Origin: PALSA-612 sp963773055
GTDB taxonomy: Bacteria; Actinomycetota; Thermoleophilia; Gaiellales; Gaiellaceae
Length of the DNA stretch: 64,000 bases
NCBI GenBank assembly: GCA_963773055.1
Contig: CAVYZL010000006.1
Span: forward strand, 1,994,825-2,058,824
Reading direction: 5' to 3'
In this document: piece after piece, positions 10,401 through 17,929 of the stretch
Layout of the letters: each line of letters begins with the position of its first letter
Numbering within the stretch: the first letter of the stretch is position 1
Translations under genes and position numbers: made by a program
Notes under the pieces: model-generated
Told to the model about the DNA's origin: nothing
The model's input: only the letters and a program-made list of their open reading frames with translations
The model's database searches: none

Positions 10401-11235
10401 GACGGCCTTCTGATTGCCGTTCTTCAGTGCGCCCGAGCGGACGAGAATGACGTGGTTGTACGCAGCAACGCCGTTGACGTTGCTGTCGTAGATGTAGACG
10501 TCGTACGTTCGGTTCGGGTTCTGGGCCCCGAACGTCGTGTTCACGGCTAGCGTCGTCTGCATCGCCGGCGCTGCGGGGTCTCCCGCCGGGAACGTTCGAC
10601 CAGCCGACGGCCGGGGCGAACGACGCCACCTGGTACGAGATCCCGAACGACGCTGCCCCGTTCTGCTCGGATGCCACGACCGGATAGGTGAGCACCCCGC
10701 GCGTCGAGAAGAAGTTGGCGAAGTCGACCGTTGGGCTTTTGAGCCCGTTGTTGCTCGCCTGGATCCCGCCGACCCACTCGATCTGCGCGACCTTCTTGCC
10801 AGCGCGTTCGGCCGCCTCGGCGATCGTGTCGGCCTGGAGCACGCCGGTGGCTGAGAAGGACGTCCGGTTCGAGAAGACATCCCCCGAACGGAAGAATGTG
10901 TTGTTCGTCGAGCCATGCTCACCGGGATAGGCGCCTGTGGCCATCGTGTACCAGCCCGCACCCGTGTTGGGCGGGAAGCCTTGGACCATCCCGTTGGCGC
11001 CCCGAACACCTGCGTTCATCAGCGCCTTGTACGTCGGCATCGCGCCGGCGTTCGCGTACTTCTCCATGAGATCCGGTCGCATCCCGTCCGAGCCGAAGAA
11101 GACGACCTTGGGGTTCGCGAGCGGGACCCCAGGTGGTGCACTCACGCGCGCAGCACTCGAGCCGGCGAGCACGACGAATGCCATGCCCACGAGAGCTACG
11201 AGAGCCGTCGCTGCCTGCCAACGACGCAGTCTCAT
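7439..11235 (-). CDS. Secreted nucleotide pyrophosphatase/5'-nucleotidase fusion
   Basis: About 1,265 residues in three frames (shifts near 10590 and 10290). The ATG at 11235 has a strong GAAGGAGGG site and is followed by a signal peptide. Residues ~35-650 are an alkaline-phosphatase-superfamily phosphodiesterase/pyrophosphatase: VVFFGSDGMRPD metal site, the nucleophile region NTGAGWYTMATGAYPGEHG, GYPFTDEVSHQF and GSDHGF. From about residue 670 a calcineurin-type 5'-nucleotidase follows: YFTDFHGQL, GGDAVGASPP, GNHNFDRG, GHMGGDG and GGHTHSEY. It ends in the 5_nucleotid_C domain with TNSGGLRADL and ATGGDGYP. Together they could take extracellular nucleotides or phosphodiesters to nucleoside plus phosphate in one polypeptide. 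All catalytic motifs survive the shifts. Confidence 0.82.
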
Positions 11236-11303
11236 CCTGCCCTCCTTCGCAGTGGCCACCGCGACCCTATAACTGACCGCGGCGATCTGCAAACGTGCTC
11301 GTG

Positions 11304-11759
11304 TCAGGTGTCGGAGCGCGGCTTGCGGCTCACAGCCACCCCGCCGAAAGCAGCCATCCCCTCGACCCGCAACACCGGCGCGTCCGGATCGTCCGGATCC
11401 GAGCCGGAGACGTCGAAGCCGCCAGCGATCGACCGCACGCTCGACTCGATACGCCAGTCGGCGGGAACGCGCAGGGACACGCCGCCGAACAGCGCCGTCA
11501 CCGCGAGGTTCGCGTCCGGCGCGAGCGTCGCCTCGCGGAGATCGACGTCGACGCCGCCGTACCACGCGAGCATGGACCCGCCGCGAAAGGCCTTCGCCCT
11601 GCTGGCGAGCTGAACACCGTCGAACACGGCCACGAGGCCGACCTCGTCGCTCTCGGCATTCCCTTGGGATGGCACGGCCCGCTTGACGACTGCAGCCGCG
11701 GCCATGAACCCGCCGAAGAAGCCAGTCGTGAGCACGAGAGCGGAGCGAATGGGCCTCAT
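11304..11759 (-). CDS. LiaF-like/DUF2154 cell-envelope response protein
   Basis: A 151-residue protein with one N-terminal hydrophobic helix (about residues 5-25) followed by a beta-helical domain with repeated phrases such as VAVFDGVQL, MLAWYGGVDVDL, ALFGGVSLRVP and AAFGGVAV. This is the LiaF/YvqF-like C-terminal pattern of membrane-associated proteins that modulate envelope-stress systems. No LiaS/LiaR partner adjoins it. It lies 69 bases upstream of the large phosphatase on the same strand. Confidence 0.65.
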   Translation of the reverse strand: MRPIRSALVLTTGFFGGFMAAAAVVKRAVPSQGNAESDEVGLVAVFDGVQLASRAKAFRGGSMLAWYGGVDVDLREATLAPDANLAVTALFGGVSLRVPADWRIESSVRSIAGGFDVSGSDPDDPDAPVLRVEGMAAFGGVAVSRKPRSDT

Positions 11760-11852
11760 GTGAGGCCCAGGGTATCGATTGCCGCGCAGTTGTCGGGCCC
11801 CCTCACGGCGTCACCCGATCGAGCAACGGTTCGCGGTGCCTATCCTGGACGG

Positions 11853-12239
11853 ATGCGCCTGTATCTCGTTCGCCACGCGGAGGCCGCCCCCGGCGACCCC
11901 GACGAGCTTCGCCGCCTGACGCCGTCCGGCCGCGCGGCAGCCCGTGATCTCGGCCGCAAGCTCGCGGAGGACGAGCCGGACGCCGTGCTCGCGAGCCCGC
12001 TGCTCCGCGCCCGCGAGACCGCGGAGGAGATCGCGCGCGCAGCAGGCGTCGAGGTCGAGCCAGACGACCGGCTGTCCCCGGGCGCGACGGCGAAGGACGT
12101 GCTCGACGCGGTCGCCGGTCGTGGGGAGCGCGTCGTCGTCGTCGGCCACCAACCCGACTGCGGCCGGATCGCAGTCGCGCTCGGCGCAGGTGAGGAGCCG
12201 GCCTTCCCACCGGCCGGCGTCTTCGTCACCGACCTTTGA
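11853..12239 (+). CDS. SixA-type histidine phosphatase
   Basis: A 128-residue cytoplasmic protein of the histidine-phosphatase superfamily. The RHG-type motif LVRHAEA is at residues 5-11 with catalytic His8; the second half gives SPLLRARETAE and VVGHQPD, the second catalytic His being in the GHQPD motif. Its short length and lack of an alpha-domain insert match SixA phosphohistidine phosphatases rather than phosphoglycerate mutases. It overlaps the convergent PadR gene by 14 bases at their 3' ends. Confidence 0.8.
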   Translation: MRLYLVRHAEAAPGDPDELRRLTPSGRAAARDLGRKLAEDEPDAVLASPLLRARETAEEIARAAGVEVEPDDRLSPGATAKDVLDAVAGRGERVVVVGHQPDCGRIAVALGAGEEPAFPPAGVFVTDL

Positions 12240-12783
12240 GCCCGTCGGTCAGCTCCGTCTCGAGCGTAGCCAGCCATGCCGCCTGGGCGGCGAGCATCGC
12301 AATGCCGAGCTCGAGCGCACGAGCCGGGAAGACGTAGCCCAGCTCCGCGTCCTCGTCGGCATGTGGCTCGATCTCCGCGCGAAAGAACGCAGCGGCCTCT
12401 TCCCGCCAGGCGCGCATCTGCCGCACGTTCGCGAGCGCGATCTCCGGATCGGCGAAGTCGGAGAAGAAGAGCCGGAGCATGCCCTCGTCGCGATACTGGA
12501 AGAGCTGTTCGTCCGCGCCGAGCCATTCGCGGAGCGCCGTCGAGCCACGCTCGGTCAGGCGGTATACCGTTCGCCGGCGTCCACTCTCCATGCTCGCCTC
12601 GACCTCCACGAGCCCACGCCGCTTCAGGCGGTCGAGCTCGGGATAGATCTGACCGAAGCTCGCACCCCAGAAGAAGCGCGTCGAGATCTCGACAGCCTGT
12701 TTGATGTCGTAGCCGCTGCGTGGGCGGAAACGGAGAAACCCGAGGATGACCTTCGCCGTTGGCGTCAGCTCCATGCTTGACAT
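12226..12783 (-). CDS. PadR-family transcriptional repressor
   Basis: A 185-residue protein. The winged-helix N-terminus (residues ~8-80) shows the PadR hallmark LGFLRFRPRSGYDIKQ, then GQIYPELDRLKRRGLV and a basic wing (ESGRRRTVYRLTERG). The remaining ~100 residues are the Vir_C-like dimerisation domain. Two in-frame ATGs are possible, at 12783 and 12774; the first lies inside the palindrome described next. It is divergent from the ABC exporter genes, and PadR proteins commonly repress such exporters until a ligand binds. Confidence 0.85.
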   Translation of the reverse strand: MSSMELTPTAKVILGFLRFRPRSGYDIKQAVEISTRFFWGASFGQIYPELDRLKRRGLVEVEASMESGRRRTVYRLTERGSTALREWLGADEQLFQYRDEGMLRLFFSDFADPEIALANVRQMRAWREEAAAFFRAEIEPHADEDAELGYVFPARALELGIAMLAAQAAWLATLETELTDGLKGR

Positions 12784-12798
12784 ATCTAGCAGATATGT
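12780..12798. promoter_or_regulatory. Perfect palindromic PadR operator
   Basis: ACATATCTAGCAGATATGT has perfect 8-base arms around AGC. It lies between the divergent PadR gene and the exporter ATPase gene (start 12811), in otherwise GC-rich DNA. The ATATCT/AGATAT core resembles known PadR boxes. The site overlaps the first ATG of the regulator and ends 12 bases before the ATPase start, so binding would block both genes. Confidence 0.75.
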
Positions 12799-12810
12799 TA
12801 GACCTCGGCC

Positions 12811-13653
12811 ATGAGCGCCGTCGCCGTCTCTGGCCTCGCGAAGGCATATGGAGGGCAGGACGCCCTGCGTGGGATCTCGTTCGAGATCGAGGAGGGAGAG
12901 GTGTTCGGCCTGCTCGGGCCGAACGGTGCGGGGAAGACGACGACGGTCGAGATCCTCGAGGGGTACAGGCGACGCGACTCGGGCGAGGTGTCCGTCCTCG
13001 GCGTCGATCCCGCGGAGGCCGACGGCGGGTGGCGCGACCGGATCGGCATCGTCCTCCAGTCGTCCGCGATGTACCCGCGCCTCAGCATCTTCGAGCACGT
13101 CCGCCTGTTCGCCGGCTACTACGCGACGCCGCGCGATCCCGACGAGGTGATCACGCTCGTGGGGCTCCAGGAGAAGCGCGATGCGCTCGTGAAATCGCTG
13201 TCGGGCGGACAGCGGCGGAGGCTCGACCTGGCGCTCGGTCTCATCGGCGACCCAGAGCTCCTCTTCCTCGACGAGCCGACGACGGGGTTCGATCCTGCAG
13301 CCCGGCGGGCCGCGTGGGAGACGATCCGATCGCTCCGCGCTCTCGGGAAGACGGTGCTGTTGACCACGCACTACCTCGACGAGGCCGAGCAGCTCGCCGA
13401 CCGCGTGGCCGTGCTCCGCAACGGAGCGATCGTCGCGCTCGGCACGCCCGAGGAGCTCGGCGGGGCACGCGAGACGGAGATCCGCTACCGCCTCGACGGG
13501 CGCAACATCGTGCTCTCGACCGACGAGCCGACGCGCGTCCTGCACGAGCTGACGGCGGAGGCGCTCGCAGCCGGCCGCGAGCTCGAGGGGCTCAGCGTCC
13601 GGCGAGCGACGCTCGAGGAGATCTACCTGTCGCTGACGGAGGACGAGCCGTGA
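12811..13653 (+). CDS. ABC exporter ATP-binding protein (DrrA/CcmA type)
   Basis: A 280-residue ATPase. It has Walker A GPNGAGKTTT (about residue 38), the Q-loop in GIVLQSS, signature LSGGQRRR, Walker B LLFLDEPTTGFD and the H-loop TTHYLDEAE. The C-terminal ~60 residues form the small domain typical of drug- and lantibiotic-type ABC-2 ATPases. Its stop overlaps the permease start by four bases (GTGA). With the PadR gene it forms a classic regulated exporter, probably for a toxic or lipophilic compound. Confidence 0.88.
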   Translation: MSAVAVSGLAKAYGGQDALRGISFEIEEGEVFGLLGPNGAGKTTTVEILEGYRRRDSGEVSVLGVDPAEADGGWRDRIGIVLQSSAMYPRLSIFEHVRLFAGYYATPRDPDEVITLVGLQEKRDALVKSLSGGQRRRLDLALGLIGDPELLFLDEPTTGFDPAARRAAWETIRSLRALGKTVLLTTHYLDEAEQLADRVAVLRNGAIVALGTPEELGGARETEIRYRLDGRNIVLSTDEPTRVLHELTAEALAAGRELEGLSVRRATLEEIYLSLTEDEP

Positions 13654-14399
13654 ACCTCGCCTTCCACCACTTCCGCACCGAGCAGCGCCTGTACTGGCGA
13701 AGCCGCGAGCTCGCGTTCTTCACGTTCCTGCTGCCGATCGTCTTCTTCGTCCTGCTCGGCTCGGTCTACGGCAACGACGAGATCGATGGCGTGGACGGGT
13801 CTGCCTACCTGCTCGCCGGGATCCTCGGCTACGGCGTCGTCGCGACCGCGTTCGCCGGGCTCGCGATCATCACGGTGATCCGCCGCGAGGAGGGAGTGCT
13901 CAAGCGCCTCCGCGGCACACCGCTGCCGGCCTGGGCGTACCTCGCCGCCGTGATCGCCTCGACGCTGCTCGTCTTCGCGATCGAGGCGGTGGCGCTCATC
14001 GTGCTCGGGCGGGCGCTGTTCGACGTTCCCTTTCCGGACCGCTGGCTCTCGCTTGTGCTCACGCTCCTGCTCGGCGGCCTGGCCTTCGCCGCGCTCGGGC
14101 TCGGGTTGACCGGCGCCATCCGCTCCGCGGAGGGCTCGTCGGCGGTCGTCAACGCGATCTACCTGCCGATGGCCTTCATCTCCGGCGCGTTCTTCTCGGC
14201 GACCGCGTTCCCGTCCGTCATCGAGGCGATCGCAGACGTCCTCCCGCTGACGTACTTCATCGAGCTGACGCGCGACGTGCTGCTGAAGAACGAGGACATC
14301 TGGGACAACGGCACGGCGGTGGCCGTGATCGCCGTCTGGGGCATCGGCGGCACGATCGCCGCGCTCCGCTGGTTCCGCTGGGAGCCACGCGACCGCTAG
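13650..14399 (+). CDS. ABC-2 type exporter permease
   Basis: A 249-residue permease with a GTG start at 13650 overlapping the ATPase stop. Six hydrophobic segments are visible, with the ABC-2 signature around the EGVLKRLRGTPLP cytoplasmic loop and the later YLPMAFISGAFF region. It pairs with the upstream ATPase as one half-transporter set. Control is expected through the upstream PadR operator. Confidence 0.85.
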   Translation: MNLAFHHFRTEQRLYWRSRELAFFTFLLPIVFFVLLGSVYGNDEIDGVDGSAYLLAGILGYGVVATAFAGLAIITVIRREEGVLKRLRGTPLPAWAYLAAVIASTLLVFAIEAVALIVLGRALFDVPFPDRWLSLVLTLLLGGLAFAALGLGLTGAIRSAEGSSAVVNAIYLPMAFISGAFFSATAFPSVIEAIADVLPLTYFIELTRDVLLKNEDIWDNGTAVAVIAVWGIGGTIAALRWFRWEPRDR

Positions 14400-14410
14400 C
14401 GGGCTTGACG

Positions 14411-15784
14411 TTAGACGCGGCTGCGGGCGGCTCGGAACGCGAACTTGGTCGCCGCCCTCGGCACCTTCTGCGCCGCAGCAAGCGTCGCGTCGAGAGCCGA
14501 TACGAACCAGTCGAGATCGTCGTCCGAGAGCACGAGCGGCGGCAGCCCCTTGATCACGTTCAGGCCGTGGCCCGCCACCTGGCTCAGGATCCGGTGCTCG
14601 TTGAAGAGCGGCACGACGACGAGCTGGGAGAAGAGCGCGGGCCGCATCCGCTCGAGCAGGCGATACGCGGTCTTTCCGGAGCGCTCGGGCTCGCCGAGCT
14701 CGATCGCCCACATCAGGCCGAGGCCACGGACATCCTTGACGACGTCGTAGCGCTCGACGAGCGGGCGCGTGCGCTCGAGCAGCTGCTCGCCGAGATGCGC
14801 CGAGCGCTCCACGAGCCCGGCGTCGTCGAGCTCGTGCAGCGTCGCGAGCCCGGCGACCATGGCCAGGTCGTTCGGCTGGAACGTCGAGCCGTGGCTCATC
14901 GAGTGCTCCATCGAGTCGAACACGGCGTCGAACACCTCCGCCCGGAACAGCGTCGCCCCGACGGGCACGTAGCCCCCTGACAGCGACTTCGCCATCGTGA
15001 CGACGTCGGGCTCGAGACCCCAGTGCTCGAGGGCCAGGAAGCGGCCCGTGCGGCCGAGCCCGGTCTGTACCTCGTCGACGCAGAAGAGCGTGCCGTGCGC
15101 GCGACAGAGCGCCTGTGCGCCCTCGAGGTAGCCGGGAGACGGAAGGAAGAGGCCGTGACCGACGATCGGCTCGACGACGAACAGCGCCACGTCGCCAGCG
15201 CGCAGCTCTCGCTCGAGCGCGTCGAGGTCGTCCCACGGGATCCGCGAGAAGCCCGGCACGAACGGCTCGAAGCGCTCGGAGAAGGCGGCGTCGCCGGAGG
15301 CCGACAGCGCACCGAGCGTCAGGCCGTGGAACCCACGTTCGACGGAGACGACGCGCGTGCGGCCGGTGGCGGCGCGGCCGATCTTGATCGCCGCCTCGAC
15401 GGCCTCGGCGCCCGAGCTCGTGAACAGCACGCGGCCGAGCCCGGACGGCGCGCGTTCGAGCAGCGCCTCGGCGAGCAGGCCGGCGAGGGGGTTGACGCCG
15501 AGCGCGAGCTTTCCCGGCGTTTCGAGCTGGAGCGCCTCGAGGAGCGCCGCGCGGACGCGGGGATTGTTGCGGCCGACGTTGTACATCCCGAACCCGCCGA
15601 GCCAGTCGAGATACCGGTTGCCCTCGCCGTCATAGAGATGCGCGCCCTCGGCACGAACCCACGTGCGGTCGTAGCCGATCGTCCGCAGCATCCGCACGTA
15701 CTGCGGGTTGATCGTGCGAGCGTGGAGCTCGAGGGCGTCGTCCGCGTGCGCGTCGAGCAGCTTCCGAACGCTGAGCTCGGTCAC
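14411..15784 (-). CDS. Class III PLP-dependent aminotransferase
   Basis: A 457-residue cytoplasmic enzyme. Family marks are the substrate-loop region YLDWLGGFGMYNVGRNNP, FTSSGAEAVEAAIK, the cofactor Asp in LFCVDEVQTGLGRTG, and the PLP lysine in TMAKSLSGGYVP. Length and motifs fit the putrescine/ornithine/4-aminobutyrate group. The acceptor and donor cannot be decided from the sequence. It is monocistronic, converging on the ABC-2 permease. Confidence 0.8.
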   Translation of the reverse strand: MTELSVRKLLDAHADDALELHARTINPQYVRMLRTIGYDRTWVRAEGAHLYDGEGNRYLDWLGGFGMYNVGRNNPRVRAALLEALQLETPGKLALGVNPLAGLLAEALLERAPSGLGRVLFTSSGAEAVEAAIKIGRAATGRTRVVSVERGFHGLTLGALSASGDAAFSERFEPFVPGFSRIPWDDLDALERELRAGDVALFVVEPIVGHGLFLPSPGYLEGAQALCRAHGTLFCVDEVQTGLGRTGRFLALEHWGLEPDVVTMAKSLSGGYVPVGATLFRAEVFDAVFDSMEHSMSHGSTFQPNDLAMVAGLATLHELDDAGLVERSAHLGEQLLERTRPLVERYDVVKDVRGLGLMWAIELGEPERSGKTAYRLLERMRPALFSQLVVVPLFNEHRILSQVAGHGLNVIKGLPPLVLSDDDLDWFVSALDATLAAAQKVPRAATKFAFRAARSRV

Positions 15785-15820
15785 GTGGTCAGGGTACTCA
15801 GTTGCGGCGAGACTTCGACG

Positions 15821-16819
15821 CTAGGAGCCTGGCTCGAGGTCGTCCAGCGCAGGCCAGAGACGTTGGCCGCGCGTCCTGCGACGGAACTCGGTCACCGTCA
15901 TACCGGTGAGACGCGCGGGCTTCGTCGCTCGCGCCGTTGCCGAGCGGCGGATGCCGAACAGCGGCGCCAGCTCGCCGAAGTAGTTGCCCGGACCGATCAC
16001 TGCCAGCACCTCTTCCTCACCGTCGGCGCGCGTGCGAACGAGCTCCACCTCACCCGAGTCGACGATGTAGACGAGATCGCCGGGGTCCCCCTGCCGGAAC
16101 AGGACCTCGCGTGCGGCCAGGCCAAGCTCCGTGGGCCCGCCGTCCTCCGCGTGCGGGCGCGGGCTCATCGACACGACCTTGTCGGCCAGCGGGACCATCC
16201 GGTCGTCGTGCGTGGAGACGACGACGATGCGGCCGCTGTCCGCGATCTCACGCAGCAGCGTCAGCACGGCCTCGACCTGGATGTAGTCCAGGTGCGCGGT
16301 GGGCTCGTCCGCAAGCACGAGCGGGGGGTCGAGCGCGATCGCCCGTGCGATGGCCACGCGCTGCTGCTGCCCGCCCGAGAGATCCCCCGGCCGGTGATGT
16401 CCGCGATCCGAGAGGTCGACCTGCTTCAACAGGCCGGCAGCTCGCTCTCGCGCCGCCCGCCCGTTGAGCCCGGTCGCGCGCAGGGGGACCTGGACGTTCT
16501 CCAACGCTGTCAGGCTGGGCACGAGGTTGAAGGCTTGGAAGACGATGCCGACCTTGTGCCGCCGGTGGTCTGTTAGTGCCGCGCCCGAGAGCGTCGTGAT
16601 CTCGACGCCGCCGAGCTGCACGCTGCCGCTGGCGGGTCTGAGAATTGCCGCGAGTATGGAAAGCAACGTCGTCTTTCCGCAGCCGCTCGCCCCGAGCAGC
16701 AAAGCCAGCTGCCCCGACCCGACCTCGAAGCCGAGCCCCTCGATGGGGCGAACGACATAGTCGCCGCTCCGGTACTCGACCACGAGGTCGCGACCGGTGA
16801 GGTGAAGATCAGCCGGCAA
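15821..16819 (-). CDS. MacB-type ABC ATPase fused to a cNMP-binding domain
   Basis: A 332-residue protein. Residues ~1-225 are a LolD/MacB-type ATPase: Walker A GASGCGKT, signature LSGGQQQR, Walker B LVLADEPTAHLD and switch STHDD. Residues ~230-320 form a Crp-like cyclic-nucleotide-binding domain (REVLFRQGDPGDLVYIVDSG) with a recognisable phosphate-binding cassette, FGELAPLFGIRRSATARA, including the GE and R(S)A positions used by cAMP binders. Such a C-terminal fusion is unusual. Its start lies inside the upstream permease gene (11-base overlap), so the two are co-translated. Activity gated by a cyclic nucleotide is inferred. Confidence 0.85.
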   Translation of the reverse strand: MPADLHLTGRDLVVEYRSGDYVVRPIEGLGFEVGSGQLALLLGASGCGKTTLLSILAAILRPASGSVQLGGVEITTLSGAALTDHRRHKVGIVFQAFNLVPSLTALENVQVPLRATGLNGRAARERAAGLLKQVDLSDRGHHRPGDLSGGQQQRVAIARAIALDPPLVLADEPTAHLDYIQVEAVLTLLREIADSGRIVVVSTHDDRMVPLADKVVSMSPRPHAEDGGPTELGLAAREVLFRQGDPGDLVYIVDSGEVELVRTRADGEEEVLAVIGPGNYFGELAPLFGIRRSATARATKPARLTGMTVTEFRRRTRGQRLWPALDDLEPGS

Positions 16820-17849
16820 AGGCGAGAGCGGGGTCGATCTTCACTGCTCGCCTGAGGGCGGCGAGGCTTGCGATCGCGCCGGCTCCGACGGCGACGGCGA
16901 CGAGCTCGAGGTAAGCCCGTGCCGGTACCTCCACCCTCATCGCCGAAAGCGGGGCCAGCGCCAGCTCGAGCAGGATCGCGATCCCGGCTGCGGCGAGTGA
17001 GAGGACGACGGCCTGGCCGAGCAGCCCACGGGCGAGACTGCCCGTGGAGATACCGATCGCCTTGAACACCGCAAAGTCCCGCACACGCTCGAGCGTCGAC
17101 AGGTAGAGGATGGCGCCGACGATCCCGGCCGCGACAGCCCAGAGCAGCCAGCGAATGAGCCCGATCGTCTGCTTCGCCTGCGCGACCGGCCGATCGAGGT
17201 CCTGCGCCACCTCGCCGTTCGACAGTACCGAGAACCCGGGCGGTGCGGCTGTTGTCGTCCCCTCGGCCACGACCGCCGTTGCCAGCGGCTGGCCGTCGAA
17301 TCCCAGCCGCTGGACGTCCTTGAGCGAGACGAGGACCGTCGGCACTCCTGCGAAGTACGTCCGGCCGCTCGTCTCGGCCACAACTTCGAAGTCCATCCCG
17401 CTCAAGCTGATCGTGTCACCCTCGTCGACACCGAGTTGCTCGTCCACGATGGCCGCGCCTGGGCGGCTGAGCAGCCGTCCGGCGTCGTTCGCCGGCCCGA
17501 CTCCGCCCGGCACGGCGCCGATGACGTTCACGTTCTCCGGGTTCGGCGTGGCTGCGGTTGCGCCCACCACGGCCACCGGGTCGGCCCTGCGCACGCCGGG
17601 GGCACCCCGCACCGCCTCGGCCCGCGACGCCGGAAAGCCGATGGGCGCGGTGAACGGCCCCACGGCGCCTTCGGCTACGAACCACTGATCGGCTCCAAAC
17701 GACGAGATCGTCCGGTCGATCTCGTTGTCGAAGCTCGCCCGGACACCGGTGAGCAGCAACGCGAGCGCAAGCACGACGCCCGTGGCGATAACAGCGACAG
17801 CGAAGCGCCGCCGGCGCCACTCGAGGTCACGCAGGGTGATCAGCCACAT
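16809..17849 (-). CDS. FtsX/MacB-like ABC permease
   Basis: A 346-residue permease starting at the ATG at 17849. One N-terminal helix (about residues 17-37) is followed by an extracytoplasmic domain of ~200 residues (MacB periplasmic-core-like) and three C-terminal helices with the FtsX pattern LERVRDFAVFKAIGIS. It overlaps the ATPase by 11 bases and forms with it a DevC/MacB-like mechanotransmission transporter without a visible fusion protein. It is divergent from the patatin gene with 80 bases between. Confidence 0.82.
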   Translation of the reverse strand: MWLITLRDLEWRRRRFAVAVIATGVVLALALLLTGVRASFDNEIDRTISSFGADQWFVAEGAVGPFTAPIGFPASRAEAVRGAPGVRRADPVAVVGATAATPNPENVNVIGAVPGGVGPANDAGRLLSRPGAAIVDEQLGVDEGDTISLSGMDFEVVAETSGRTYFAGVPTVLVSLKDVQRLGFDGQPLATAVVAEGTTTAAPPGFSVLSNGEVAQDLDRPVAQAKQTIGLIRWLLWAVAAGIVGAILYLSTLERVRDFAVFKAIGISTGSLARGLLGQAVVLSLAAAGIAILLELALAPLSAMRVEVPARAYLELVAVAVGAGAIASLAALRRAVKIDPALAFAG

Positions 17850-17929
17850 CGGCGTTCGAGTATCCACCGGTGTCTGTGGTCGTGCAAGTCCGTCCCTAAG
17901 ATCGCCCCAGCTTTGTACGCTCACGCCGC

